Source: Nissolia schottii
Taxonomy: Eukaryota; Streptophyta; Magnoliopsida; Fabales; Fabaceae
Direction of reading: 5' to 3'
Length of the DNA stretch: 64,000 bases
Assembly (NCBI GenBank): GCA_003254905.1
Contig: QANU01034901.1
Span: 48,475-112,474 of the forward strand
Below are positions 36,601-49,378 of the stretch, in pieces (position 1 is the stretch's first letter; each line of letters starts with the position of its first letter). The position numbers were made by a program, and so were the translations under genes. The notes below the pieces were generated by a model. It did no database searches and was not told the origin of the DNA. It saw only the letters and a list, made by a program, of their open reading frames with translations.

Positions 36601-38806
36601 CTTCCGCAAGCCAAGCATACGAAAGAAGCGCTAGGCCTTGTTCAACTATGCAAAGGCGTTGTCTCCCATCTTCTTCCATGGCTCACACATCCATTTTCCT
36701 TGCGAGAACCTGAGCGCATCCTCATGTGATTTTCTTTCTCTCCACTTTAGTCAGAGAAGTCCTCGTCGCAGTTTGTCTAACCTGTGTCCAAGGTTGTAAG
36801 TATCAGTAAGCTCCATAAACTAAACTCATAAGGTTAACTTAGTATCTAAACATGGTTATAAAGCATATTTATTATTAAATATTAAATAATGTTAACTTTA
36901 TTATAAAACAAAACAAATTAAAACAATATTATGAAATATAATTTTATGCATGATTCATTTGTTAAATAGTACTTTATTTTGTGTGTGCACTACTTATAGT
37001 TCGATAAAATAGAACTCAATTATAATAAATATAAAAAAAATAGCTTAATAACTTAATAGATAGTGCATAACCTAAACAATTTGGTAGACATTAATAAAAT
37101 TGAGATTTTATCGAATTTTTGGAGTTTACTTAAACGTGTACTAGTTTACTAAAAAGAGAGTTTTACATGCGAGTTAACTCATTGTAGAATCATAGTCTAT
37201 GTTTGGGAGTTTTGTAGATGTTGGAAAATAAGGGTCAGTAATGGAATCACAAAGAAAAGTGAAGAGTAAACCAGTTAGTTGCATGTCACTCCCTTGTTTG
37301 AGAGTTTAATAGTGAGAGATGGGTGAGTCGTCCTAGTGTTGTTTGGTTGTTATCTTTACCCAATTATTAGATTATTAGATATAAATAATAATGAGTTTGA
37401 TTATTCTTAAAGGTAGTATAGTAATTTTACCAAATTTAGAGGGAGCAAGTACTATCGTCCCTCTTTGACCCCAAATTGGGAACAAGAATTCTTACCAAAA
37501 TAATGGCAAAGAAGGGACTCATAGTCTCTCCTTAGCTATTCCACTCCCCTCTAAATAATAATTCCCAAACACACTTTTCAACCTTCCATGTCACTCCTTG
37601 CTAGCCATTCATTCAAATACACTCACAAATTTGAAAGAATTAAAGAGTTCACACGAGAGTTTAATAACCATGCATGTGACTCAGCGTGACTCCCTCCTTT
37701 GTTCTTGTTGCGGATTTTGGCCACTCCTCTTCATATCCAATATATCTCATTTGGCCGGCCTCAAGTCGTGCATCAGTGGCTGCAAATTGCCGAGCCATTG
37801 CCTCACGGTTACGGTCCTTGAATGTTGATCACCTCTAACAACAAACTAACTTTCCCGCCTTATCTCTGTCTCCTATATGCTATAAGCCTGTCACAACGAT
37901 TATAACGGGCCTTTTTCTCACATACACTTTCCTAATGATCGGTCCTCTATCGTTGATAAAGATTTTCTTTCTAAGAGCAAGGACAATTTGATCGAACTAG
38001 ATGAAGGTAGTTTCTATTAAAAAGAAGATAAAGAATGTTATGTGATTGCAATATTAAACGTCTTTGTGGAATTGATTTCTTTATTTGTTTCCTATTCTTT
38101 GTTGTGATGTTAATATTTATAATGTACTCGCTGTACCTTGAACTTTGAAGTGGTCGCCTCATGTTAGGTTGTTCAAAAGTTTCCTTTGGGATTTGCAGAG
38201 ATTTCGGTCCAGTTTTTCCTAAGGAAAAGCAAACCCAACGATGATAAGGAAAAGGTGTTTTGTTTTATGTCTTGCCATGAAGAGCTCAAATATATCATTT
38301 TATTCAAATAAAAAATGTTGGTGTTGTTCTCACGGGAGTTGGACTTAGTAGAGGTTGGACCTCACGGGAGTTAAACCTCGTAGAGGTCCTTGTTGGACTT
38401 CACAGGAGTCGGACCTCGTAAGTCCCTATTGGACCTCGCAAGAGCTAGACCTCGTAGGCTTGTGTCAGGCCTCAACTGTTTGTGTTGAACCTTGACGTAA
38501 TTGGCCGTAGTCTCTAGTCCGTAATAGTCTGTCATTTAGCTTCTGTCGGGTTTGTTTCCATTCCCTCCGTGCTTCTCTTCACTTTAAACTGCAATGTATT
38601 AACCATACGAGTTTTCTGTATTTAAATTCTACAAACTTTTTTTCTCCCCTTTTCGCCCTTGTTCTAACTATTTTATCTACTATGTCCTTAATTTTTGTTG
38701 TCTCTTATATTGATTAAACTTGTCACTTTGTTCCCAGATGTTACATGTGATACCTACGCCGCAGGGAAGCTATTATGTTTTGAATGATATATTTCAGTTG
38801 AACTAA
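33607..38806 (+). CDS. NTF2-like protein, divergent copy 2
   Basis: Exon 1 is 33607-33918 and exon 2 is 38738-38806, giving 126 residues. The frame is intact but diverged. It begins MDRDELVKVFMILFYTILDT where the family has AFVEHYYSTFDT, keeps NIQGAQNIAEKLNSLPFHQC, has VEG in place of FEG (Glu kept, aromatic lost), and carries a small insertion before the last strand of exon 1 (LPAERNTAEQQALKFSQ). Exon 2 gives MLHVIPTPQGSYYVLNDIF and stops two residues early, lacking the family's terminal Tyr-Ala. The 4.8 kb intron contains a MULE (34578-35728), a gap, a possible MITE (37198-37573), a minisatellite and segments homologous to the intron of copy 1. Because the reading frame has survived while the sequence changed, it may be active or be an early pseudogene; the sequence alone does not decide. 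Confidence 0.8.
34578..35728. mobile_element. Mutator-like element with long terminal inverted repeats, in the intron of NTF2 copy 2
   Basis: The target duplication AAACGAAAA occurs at 34569-34577 and 35729-35737 (9 bp, exact), the length typical of Mutator elements. The left arm 34578-34824 and the right arm 35493-35728 are reverse complements over their whole visible length (about 240 bp; for example tggttttagtccctg with its complement, and cgtgccacgtgg). The interior is a run of 668 N, so the true length and any coding content are unknown. Confidence 0.9.
34825..35492. other. Assembly gap (668 N) between the MULE arms
   Basis: The N run begins after poly-A and ends at poly-T, exactly between two inverted arms. 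Long inverted repeats commonly break assemblies. The open frame that spans it is an artefact. Confidence 0.95.
37198..37573. mobile_element. Possible MITE in the intron of NTF2 copy 2
   Basis: The left end TATGTTTGGGAGTTTTG and the right end ATAATTCCCAAACACA are imperfect inverted repeats of about 12 bp, of the GTTTGG kind found in several plant MITE families. No clear target duplication was found, hence low confidence. Confidence 0.4.
38331..38460. repeat. Minisatellite in the intron of NTF2 copy 2
   Basis: About four imperfect copies of a 30-35 bp unit built from 'cacgggagttggacctcgtagaggt'. It has no coding meaning and is absent from the intron of copy 1. Confidence 0.7.
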
Positions 38807-41800
38807 TCGTGGAGATAGACCATCGGAAGCTATTTGGCATGGTGCGTTGAACGCATAGTTCTGCCTGTTTTGTCTAGAATTTTCTGTTGTGAGTCCTTGA
38901 AAAAAATAGGATACAAGGATAAATTGTCAAAAGATCACTGGGAATTGGAGGTTGAAAACTTTGCTATATCTGTGTTCTGAGAACTAGATATGGGTCCAAG
39001 GATCTCGTTATTGCTCTTGACTAAGTTTTTGCGTGTTGTCTAGATGTTTTCTTCGGCTTTTTGCCGAATTTGAAGGTTTGTTGCCACCGCCTACCTAAGA
39101 CCATCAAAGACTACTCTTGTAATGGATTCACCGAGTTGCACGTGGAACCTTGATTTTCCATTTTATTCATAGATACTTAGAGAGAATTTATTTAGTCATA
39201 GATAAGATGTTAGTGAGAAATAAAGATAACATAAGGTTGAAGGTACATTAAATAATGAGTTTAATATGTATAAAATTTATCTGATTAAATATTTTTACAT
39301 TAATCAAAATATTTGACTCTTTTTCTTATTATTTTTAAGAGTTCTGTTACACGTACACTAAAAGTCATACACCATACATACACCTTGTATTTATAGACAT
39401 AAAATTTGTGTTTTAACTCATGTAATGTTTGTGCACTTAATTAAGTATAGTTGAGAGTATCATTCACAAGTTTGCAATGTTTTTACACTCGTGAGAATAA
39501 AGTTTGTGCATTGTTAATGGTGTATGTATGGGTGTATGATATTAGGTGTACATGTAGCATTTTTGTATTTTAAAACTTATGCATATGTGATGATTTAATT
39601 AAATGATAGCGTAAAAAAAATCTTATATTGTTAATGTAAACAATTAAACTCTTGAATTAATACAGAGAAGTATACAAGACAATAATACAAAACAATAATA
39701 GTATAGGAACTTATATTTTTTTTTCTCTCTTTTTTTGGTCCTGATTTTTTAACAGGAAGTTATTTTGACATTATTTAATATCACACTTAAAGATGCACTA
39801 TATCAAAGCCCAGCGAATTCTGTCTTCGGAATGAAAGGGAGCTAATAAGGGCTGTGCAGGATTTTCTGATTGACAAGGGAAAGAGGATTGGGAAGTCCTA
39901 TTCTGCANTTCCTTCCTTGAAATGGAAAGCCATTCAAACCACAAATGCTTGGGGAACACAAGGGTACAAAATGGCCCCCAAGAGACAATACAAAAAAATC
40001 ACCAAAGACCAGAAAAATAAAAAAGACAACCAAAAAACGTAAGGTTTACCTTCAGTCCAAAGGGGAGCACAGTTCACTGGTAATGGATGTTACGTAGGCA
40101 AAAGGATATTTTTGGTCTGTATTTGGGCTCAAGGCCCAATTACCAAAAAAATATAGTTTACACACATGAATATGAATAATGAAAATATATTCGACTTAGA
40201 AAAAAAAGAATAAAGAAAATATATTTTTAGAAGAGGAAACTTATTGTCCTAAAGAAATTGTTGACATTTTGTTGAACCCGTTCTGACACTTTGTTGACGT
40301 AAAAAGCTTGCTGACATTTTGTTGACATTTGGTTGGCTCAGTTAGTCGTCATCGTTTTAGCAATTGTTTGACACTTCTTTGCACTTTTCTTTGGATGTGA
40401 AAGGAAAATGAGATGAAAGAATGAATAATGTAGAAAATTAGTAGGTTTTTTTCCCTCTAATAAAATGAGTAAAAATTCTTGTCACTATTTGCAATATTAT
40501 CTGCACCCATTAGTAGACTAAGTTAAGTTAAATGACATTATTGTCCATGAAAAAGTTAAATATGACATTAAGATAAGTTTTTTTTACGCTAAAGTTTGAA
40601 CCTCTAATTTCATACACATTATCCAAATTTTTTACTACTAAATCATTCTTACTAGCTTAAGATTTAATGGTTTGAATTTATAAAATTGCCATGAATTTAA
40701 TGGTTCGAAGAATTTGTGAAATGAGGAGTCTTAACTTAGAAAGTACATACATTTTATGAGATTATCATGTTTCCGTGTTTAACGCAACGTGGACATTGAC
40801 ACACAAAGACATTTGTCTGACATATTTGTCGCACGTTTTTCAGAATGTTTAAATAAAAAATTCATAATTAGTCATGTCTAAGCTATATCAAAACATTTTT
40901 TGAGCCATGTTCGTATTATGTCCAAGTAAAAAAATATTTTAAATATTAAATAATTTATAATAATATAGATATTTAAAAAAATTAACAAGTATTGACAAAT
41001 AAAATAGCTTAAATATTCCATATATTTTAAAAATAATTTAGACAATATTAAAAATTAATAGTTTATATTAATGAAAATATTAAGATATTATTATAAATAT
41101 TTAATTTTACACTTATATATACTAAGTTGTATCTTATAAAATTTTAAAATTAATATGTTAACATATTATGTGTAGTGTTGTGTCCCGTGTTCGTGTAGGT
41201 TCTTCTTACGTCTTAACCATGAAATAATTTTTGACACATGTATTATTGATCTATACGGATGATACTAGACATATCTATGACACCAAACATATCCATTACC
41301 GGAAAATTGGATAGTAATTTATGTGTCTTGTAAGTATTATTAATTTATATTAAATTACGGTAACGAGTTATTTTTATTTTGATAAAGTAACATATTATAT
41401 TAATTAGAAAAATCTTTGAAAGTGATAATTTTATTTTAGAATGTAAGTGAATATTTTTATCAATAGATCATTAAAATAAAATTTTTATTTTAGATGATAA
41501 ATTTAAAATGAGTTTTTTAATCATTAAAGTAAATAATGAATCCATCCTTACTTTAATAAAATTTATCATTTATCATATATTATTATACATGATTTAATAA
41601 TATATGAATAATCTAAATTATTATTAATTAATTTTTGTTAGTCTTACACCACTTTAATTATATATCTGTTTCTTACAATTATATGTATTAAATGCTGTTT
41701 GTTTTTTCTTAATAAAAGTACCGTGAGTTTAATATTTTATGGTGGTGTGAGAGTATATCACTTTTATTGATTTGGAAACGCATAATTAAATCAACTCAAC

Positions 41801-42659
41801 CAGGTAATTCTCATGCTATTTTTCCCCAGATAATTTAATCAACTCTACCCATAAAAAACAGGGAGCAGAAAGAACACGAATCCAATAAGGCAATCAGCCT
41901 ACAAAATAGGCTGCTAAAACATAGGCTTAACAAGGCTCAATCATCTGTCCAAGAATTGCAAGATAGTAACCCCTAGTAATTGAGACCAACACCAGCGCAC
42001 AACATGGGAACAATGGGCCAAACGTCATTCCATATTTAAAGCCAACACCTTTTCATATATCCCATATATATGTGTAGATACATAGAAAGATCTAGAATCA
42101 AGTTATACCAATGTAATTTTAAACAATTGTAACATTTTTTAATAATTTTTTAATAGTGTAATTAATGTTTTAAAAAATTAACCATTAGATTAAAGATTCA
42201 TATAATATAGATCATGTCTACCATTAATAATAATCTAAAATCATTTGATAAATTTTTTATATATGTTAAAATTAGCTTAATACATATATTTTAAAATGTG
42301 TAAAAATAAAATATACTTAATCGCATTTTTGCTGATGTTCTATTTTCTTAAAACCTGACACATAATTTTTATAGTATGTAATTATAATTCAATCATTGGA
42401 TCAGTGAAAATTTAAGTTTATAAAAAATGTAATTATACCGAAAGTTGGGTTGCTGTAACTTGATTAACCCTTGTAATATTGTATATACATGTGTGTGTGA
42501 ATGAGAAGTATATTACATGATGTACTGATACTTCAACAGGGTGATACGAAACTAACATGTAGATTACTTTTTTGTACAGTGATATTTGAACCCCTTGGAT
42601 ATTATTATTAGCAGTTTTAACATGTCCGGTACCTAGACAGTAGTGATTTAAATGTCTTA
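38807..42659. other. Intergenic region between NTF2 copy 2 and the LTR element
   Basis: 39070-39180 is homologous to the 3' flank of NTF2 copy 4 (55390-55480), showing that the duplication unit extended beyond the genes. 39800-40060 is a low-AT patch of unknown origin with an N at 39908. The remainder, in particular 40800-41700, is strongly AT-rich. No gene is recognised. Confidence 0.45.
39345..39559. mobile_element. Short inverted-repeat element (MITE-like)
   Basis: The left arm starts TGTTACACGTACAC and contains catacaccatacatacacc; the right arm reads ggtgtatgtatgggtgtatg and ends GTGTACATGTAGCA. The arms are imperfect inverted repeats of about 40 bp in a 215-bp piece. No target duplication was identified. 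Confidence 0.6.
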
Positions 42660-43067
42660 TGTTGGAATAATTATAATAATTATTTTATGGACATGCATAA
42701 ATTAGTGTTTTTGTCCAGATTAAATTAATCACCAGAATAATGTATACATGTGTTTGGAGTAGTTGATGATAGGTGGACTAGGTTCATCACTACCGGAAGA
42801 GTCCCTTCGCCTACCCTATGTCAGTTTTTATTCTCCCTATTAAGAATAAATAAATGTTTACTCTTGCCTTGAGAAACCTGACACAGACCATAAGGGAGAA
42901 ACTCTTCCTCTTTTCCTTGTTTCTCTTCTCTCATCAGGATTCAACCCAGAGTAAAAGGATGGCTTCTATTACTTTGATTTCAGGTTCCAAATTCTCTTCT
43001 CAATCTCTCACAAAATTGTTCATATTTCACATGTTATAATTGGATAAAACATATTATAATTTTATCA
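42660..43067 (+). repeat. 5' LTR (408 bp)
   Basis: Begins TGTTGGAATAATT and ends ATTTTATCA. Matches 48443-48859 with scattered substitutions and one small insertion in the right copy (near 48576-48588). Confidence 0.9.
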
Positions 43068-43069
43068 AT

Positions 43070-43081
43070 TGGTATCAGAGC
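43070..43081 (+). promoter_or_regulatory. Primer-binding site for initiator tRNA-Met
   Basis: TGGTATCAGAGC, the complement of the 3' end of plant initiator tRNA-Met, two bases behind the 5' LTR. This is the standard position and sequence for plant LTR elements. Confidence 0.9.
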
Positions 43082-43299
43082 CTTTGTTTTGATTCTGATT
43101 ATGGCCGTGAAATAAACGATTTGATATTTTTTTTTCTCTGTATACATGTATATAGAGAAAGTTCAATTTCATTTGGGCCAAAAAGAATATGAACCCTAAA
43201 ATGTTATTTGGGAATTGGGAATTTATGAACATCACTTTTGGTTAATTTTTGAACCCTAATTTGAGAATTGGGAATAAAATGTTTTCCTGTCACATTGCT

Positions 43300-43960
43300 G
43301 CTCTCCTGCGATCCGGAACGGCTTAACCATCACCGCCCCTGCCATAATCACGGTGAAAGCTCACCGGCCTCGCATAACGGATCCTCTTCGTAACGCCGAC
43401 CATGGCGGTTGCGGTTTGTGCTTTCGAGGCGGCAGGTCCTGCCCATGGCCGTGGTGTGAGAGGATGGTGCCGCAAGGAGAGGACGGCGGAAAGGAAGGCT
43501 TCCGCGAGCATGGGTGATGGCTCTTGGCGTCGCGCTAGTGGCGCCACCGTCGTAGACGTGTGCTACGTTATGCGCTGCGGTTGCTTATGGGTTGCTCAGC
43601 CACCGCGGTTTGCGCCGCCATAGCCTCTGCAGGTTGTTGCGCCTGGTTCGTGGTTGCCGCTGGGAGTTGCGCCGCAATAGCCTCTGCAAGTTGTGTCGCC
43701 GTGAGTTGCCGCCGTCGTGGTTGCTGGTGCTCGTGCTTGTGCTGCTGCAAATTGTTTCGTGCTGCGAAGGCGCCTAGGCCTGCTGCCACGATTTGTGAAA
43801 GGTCCGTGGTGGTGTGGTGCGTTTTCGCGCAGCGGAAGCGTGGTGCGAAGGCGCCGCTTGCTGCCGCGATTGCCGCCGCGATTTGGGTTGATGCCGTGAT
43901 TTGCACCGCGACTTCGTGCTGCCATTGCAATTCGCGCACAAAGCAATTGCTTCTGTGGAG
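43300..43960. other. GC-rich, CpG-rich island in the element's leader
   Basis: The sequence is packed with gccgcc, gcgccg and ttgccgcc motifs and stands out sharply from the AT-rich DNA on both sides. Most frames on both strands are open (for example 43560-44015 + and 43568-43969 -), which comes from the lack of AT-rich stop codons. The products are Ala-, Cys- or Arg-rich and match nothing known to me. It may be a captured gene fragment or a structured leader. Confidence 0.6.
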
Positions 43961-45548
43961 TTTTTCCATTTTTGGTTTATACGGAAGTGGCTGTTTTTTT
44001 TTACTATTATTTTAATTTTTTAGCAAATAAATGGACTATTATGGCCATGATTTGGGCCTAAAGAAAAGGAAAGATGATAGGTGATGATGTAGCTGCTGTA
44101 ATTACTTTGATTTATGATGCTGTTTCCTTTTTTATTTTTATTTTTTTTACTTTTTTTTTGGTTTTTCCTTGATATTTTTGGGTCAAATATGTGCTTTCTT
44201 TTTTGGGCCCAATTAACCCACTGGTTGTGTTTTTTTTTAATTTGTTGAATATGGACCTCTATTGATATGGGCAAGAACTTTGGTCTTTAATGCTTGGGAT
44301 ACAGCCGATGGGCTTTAAGGCCTGTTTCTTTTTTCTTTTTGGGTTCAAACGAAATGTTGTCGTTGTTTTGTTTGATGGATGGGCCACTATCTGTTTTGAA
44401 TACTGCAAAAAATAATTTTTGTTTGGGCTGCTTGTGTTGCGCTTGGGGGCCTGATTCGGTTTTATTAAGTTCAAAACTTTTTTTTAGCGGGTTGGGCATG
44501 CTGTTTGAAGAATGGACTGCTGTCTTTAAATTTTGGCTCAAAAAATATTGTTTGAACCCGTATTGGGCCTTTTCTTTGTGAAATGGGCTGTTTTTTTTTG
44601 GACAAAACCTGTTTTTGTCTCTAAAGGCTAAATGGATCATTTTGTTTACATCATAATTTTTTGTTTGATGGGCCTATTTCTTCTGGATAATTTTGTTAAC
44701 AATTCAGATTGGGCCAATATGTGCCATGAAATTTTGATTTGGTGAAGGTTATTTATATGGGGCGTTTTTGTTCTAGATTAAATTAGTTGGTTAAAAATTT
44801 ATTTTTTCATACAAAATGAGCCTTTCCTAACAAGAAGGTAATTTTAATTTTATCTCCTGTAAAATTATAGCAATGTTTCCATTTACTAAGAAAGACTAAA
44901 TGGGCATTGGTTTCGAATTGGGCTAATAAAGGACAATGAGCCATTGTGTTTTCTGCTTATGACTTTGTTGTTTTGCAGAATGGACCACTATCCTTCCTAT
45001 TTTTTGTCAAACATTTGGTTTTGTTTTGAATATGGATGAACCCTATTTTATTTTGGTTTGCTGTTTGAGCATTTATGGGCCCGTTTTCAAACAAAGTTTT
45101 ATTTGAAATCAGATTGGGCCAAAACATTTTGGTGGAACAGATTCAGAATTAATATGGGACTTTGTAAAATATATGGATTCCGTTCATTATACAATGTATG
45201 ATTGTATGCATACATGAACCTAATGTCACTAATACTTTGGCATGAGATTATCATAATATATGTGTTTATCTCAAGCAATATGATTATTCAATTATTTGAA
45301 TATTATATGTGTATATATTTGTACTTGTTGCACTTGACCTTGAGAATTATTATTGTTGATTATATTGTGCAATATTTCTTTGAGAAATTATAATATGGTA
45401 TATCTTGATAAATATGGTTGGATATTTTGCATGGTTGAGAGCTAGCCTTCGCGACACGGACTGTGATAAAATATTTTTTGGAAAAGACTGTTGGATGTCT
45501 TACATAATTGTGAACTCACTTTCGTGGGTCGGATTATGTTAGGACATC

Positions 45549-45900
45549 ATTCTATTGTTGCATTAAGATTTATATTAATGAAAATCTTACCCTTCGGTTC
45601 GTTTTTGTTGATATAATTCTTGATGAATGGTAAGTTATATCCTTAAGGTTTTCAGTATCCTCTCGATATTAGCCTTGAGGATGTAATATTGTATTGACAC
45701 CCCAATAAATTTTGTGGGTTAATATGACACCATTCTATTGTATACTGTTGTTTCTATTGTTGTATTAAGATTTATATTAATAATAAACTTTCCCTTCGGT
45801 TTGTTTTTGTTAATATAATTCTTGGTGAATGGTTAATTATATTCCTAAAGTTTTCAATATCCTCTCGATATTAGCTTTAAGGATATAATGTTATGGTTGA
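45549..45900 (+). repeat. Tandem duplication inside the LTR element
   Basis: Two copies of about 150 bp, at 45549-45695 and 45742-45895, share ttctattgttg(c/t)attaag, cccttcggtt and cctctcgatattag(c)ct. A second internal pair, gccatatattat(t/c)g(t/c)g, lies at 47488-47585, and a third, looser pair at 47783-47960 and 48110-48250. Confidence 0.75.
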
Positions 45901-48442
45901 AAGCTCAATATTCTCTGTGGGAATAAAAATTTGATATTATTGTTTATATTGTTTGATTCCCATGGGTATTATGGTTTGAGAACTTGTGATTTTGTTTGTC
46001 TTATTTTCAAGTTCGAAAATAATATTTTGTTAACTTTTATTTACTTTGGTATTTTGGAACTATTTTTTTTTGAGTTTTAAAATTTAATAATGTTATAAAA
46101 TTATGAGATATCTTATTGTATTTCGAGTTGGAAAATATTTTGTTGAAATTTGTCTATTCTCAGATTTTATGATTTATAAGAACTAGAATAATTTTGATTC
46201 TTATTTGCAAATATAAAATTGTAGATTAAATTTCTTGTTTCTTGAGATATTACAATTTTGGGTTTAGTGCAATGTTGGTTTACGAGTTGTGATGTGTGTG
46301 TGTGTACATATATATGTGTGTAACATGACAATTTTATACACTCTCATGTTAATCTGAAATAGTGTTTTTAACATGTTGATATTATGATTTATGCAATTCA
46401 AGTGGGAGAATGTTGAATTATTGTGTGAATTGCATAAATCACTATATCACTATTAAATTTGAGGTTAGTTTCAGATTAATTAAATGCTTTAAAACATTTT
46501 TTATAATTTGAAAATATTGACTTTGGGAGTGGTTATTGCGATATTGATNATAAAATACTATTTACAATAATTGCGAAATTATTTATGCTTCCACCGCTCA
46601 ACATTCTCTGTTGGATAAAACATTATTTTTCATGGAGAAATTATTTTAATTTTGACAATATCTCTATGTTTTTTTTATCAGCCACATTGTGTTTTTAGGG
46701 AGCATTGTTCACTAATTATCATTTATTAAATAATGATGTGTGCTCTTTTTTGGGCTGAGTGTTTACACATTATAAATATTTCAATTTTGTTATTGTGTGA
46801 TATTGAGAATTTTGTAGAAATGTGAAAATTTCATTAATTTTTTTTTCACTTTTTGTGAAATTTGTCCTTGTTAAATAAGTTATTATTATTGGTGTTATTA
46901 TTATTTTTAATGGATTGTGACTATTATTGGATTGTGTAAATAATGGACATACCCTTCGGTGTGACATTATTTGACATAATCATTGTGTGATAGAGAAAAT
47001 AATTTAATTATATATATATATTGTAAGTAATTTTTCAGTATTAGTATTATTATTTTTCTCTATCAAGTGGGAGACTTGTATATTGTGATTCAGGACCCTA
47101 GCTTCGGCGGGATTACAATGATATAAGTGCTCTAGTTCAATTAATTGCCCAATTAATTGAATATGAGAAAATCATCAATACGTGTGTAGATATCATTTGG
47201 GTTTATGATTTTCTCTACCTTTTGATCTATCGTCGCTTTCAATTTTAGAACCTTAATTAAGAACATTGTTAAGTCTCTTTAATTGTATTGTTACTCCTTC
47301 GCATATTGAAAATTTTGTTTAGTGGGAGTTAGAGACTTTATATTGTGTTATGTTCTTAATTGTTATTGAGTGTATGTCCAAACTTGTTACTTCTTGGCAC
47401 ATTAAAATTTGTGTTTGTTTTAATATGTTGGATTAGTGAGAGTAATATATATTGTCATTATTGTCTTAAGACTAAATAATGTTTTGCCATATATTATTGT
47501 GTCTTTTCGTTTTATATATATGGCATGTTGTGGTTTTTTGCCATATATTATCGCGTCCTTTCGTTTTATATATGGCGTATTGTGGTAGACTTTTGTCTAT
47601 TAAGGTACTACAGAACATGTTGGTGTTGATCCCCTAATCAATGGCTAGCAATATTTAAGGGCATAATGAGGTCCATTTTGATGTTTTGGGTTAGGGGAGT
47701 TTGTTCTGTAAGTTCGTTGTGACCTCATATTATTGTAAATACCATTTAAGCCTGCCCAGCTTAATTATTGACAAATTTTCTGTAATGGCATATAATTGAG
47801 ACATATTGGACCTAATCTCAATATTTATTCTGAGATATCTTGTTGCATCTCAAGAAGGCATATGGGGCGTATGCAACTCATTGTTGAGCATGTAACCAGC
47901 ATGGGTGTAATGAGGTTTTTTTTGATATATTGGTTTAGTGAGAGTTTTATCCCATATGTAATTTTCTTTTGGACCTCATGTGTTATATTGTCGTTTTATT
48001 GAAACATTTGACAATAATTATTGACTAATGTGACGACAATTATCTTGCATTGCCATTTTTTGTTTATTGTGATTTGCGCAATTGAAATTATGTATATTGT
48101 TGTTGTATAATGGCATAATATTGAGACATTTTGGACCCAGTCTCATCTTATCATTGTAACAAGATTGTCTTTCAATCTCATATAGCATCTTGGGCGGATG
48201 ATTGGGACAAATATTTTTCACGTTCATAAAAGTCACTGAAGTGTAGTGATTTTTTATTTCTTATGATATCATTGCTCCTTCGAGTGTATTTTTTGCAGTA
48301 ATGGAATACTTATACATTTCATTTTGGATCTTGTGGTTAAGAACATTGTGTTATTCTGGTATTTATTGTGGCCACAGAGTGCAAGTTGATTTGGATTAAT
48401 GTTTCATTTTGTAATCTAATTTATGCTGTCCAAGTGAGAGAA

Positions 48443-48859
48443 TGTTGGAATAATTATAATAATTATTTTATGGACATGCATAAATTAGTGTTTTTGTCCA
48501 GATTAAATTGATCACCAGAATAATGTATACATGTGTTTGGTCTAGCTGATGATAGGTGGACTAAGTCCATCATTACCTAATGTATGGAAGAGTCTCTTCG
48601 CCTGCCATTTGTCAGTTTTTATTCTCCCTATTAATAATAAATAAATGTTTACTCCTGCCTTGAAAAACCTGACACAGAGCATAGGGGAGGAACTCTTCCT
48701 CTTCTCCCCTGTTTCTCTTCTCTCATCAGGATTCAACCCAGAGGAAAATGATGGCTTCTATTCCTTTGATTCCAGGTTCTAAATTCCCTTCTCAATCTCT
48801 CACAGAATTGTTCATATTTCACATGCTATAATTGGATAAAACATATTATAATTTTATCA
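48443..48859 (+). repeat. 3' LTR (417 bp)
   Basis: Second copy of the LTR, preceded by the purine tract AAGTGAGAGA at 48432-48441. Confidence 0.9.
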
Positions 48860-49378
48860 ATAATTATTATTAGTTTATATTAAATGTAAACTAACATTTT
48901 ATTTTAATATATATCATCTACGTTATAATAAAAAAAATGTAACTTTGATAATAACAACAACTTACTGGCCTAAATTGTATATCTATATCTCACTATTATA
49001 TGAATTATTGAATCACTTATCCCACTGACTTTTCTGAAAAGATTTTGTTTATGCTAAGTGGAGCATTGTTGAGTGTGAATACTTTATTCTTGGTGTTGTT
49101 TGATATTTCGATATCCGTAAGTATCTTTGAAAAAAAAAAGTATTAACGTATTATTAAATCAAGTATTTTTAACTATAATAAGAATACTATTTTCTTAATT
49201 AAAAAAATACCATGTTATTAAGTATATTAATTAATAACTCAATAGTTCCCACGGGTAAATAATGGGTTGTATACGATTGAAAAATGCTGAGTGGCATTTA
49301 ATCATAGCCGTTTAGTAAGAAGTTAAAAACTACTTAAACCTAATTTGAAGAGGGACAGAGCAGAAGAGAGAGAAAAAC
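48860..49378. other. Intergenic, upstream of NTF2 copy 3
   Basis: AT-rich; no gene seen. The leader of copy 3 begins around 49320 and carries a GA-rich tract (49404-49422) just before the ATG. Confidence 0.4.

Larger units (their letters stand above)
42660..48859 (+). mobile_element. 6.2 kb LTR retrotransposon derivative without recognisable gag-pol (LARD-like)
   Basis: The LTRs at 42660-43067 and 48443-48859 are clearly homologous and both run TG...CA. A primer-binding site for initiator tRNA-Met follows the left LTR, and a polypurine-like AAGTGAGAGA precedes the right one, which sets the orientation as plus. The interior shows no RT, integrase, protease or gag motif in any frame. It consists of a GC-rich leader (43300-43960) followed by AT-rich DNA with several internal repeats. 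The 5-bp flanks (tctta / ataat) do not match. Such large non-coding elements depend on proteins from other elements. Confidence 0.85.

Noticed and set aside
36502..36729. 75-codon frame in the intron of NTF2 copy 2
   Set aside because: It lies in intron sequence, has no recognisable content and lacks splice or expression support.
42791..42800. CACTA-like motif
   Set aside because: It is part of the LTR, occurs without a partner end and without a 3-bp duplication.
43560..44015. Long frames on both strands in the GC-rich block
   Set aside because: Several frames are open at the same time because AT-rich stops are rare there; none has a recognisable domain.
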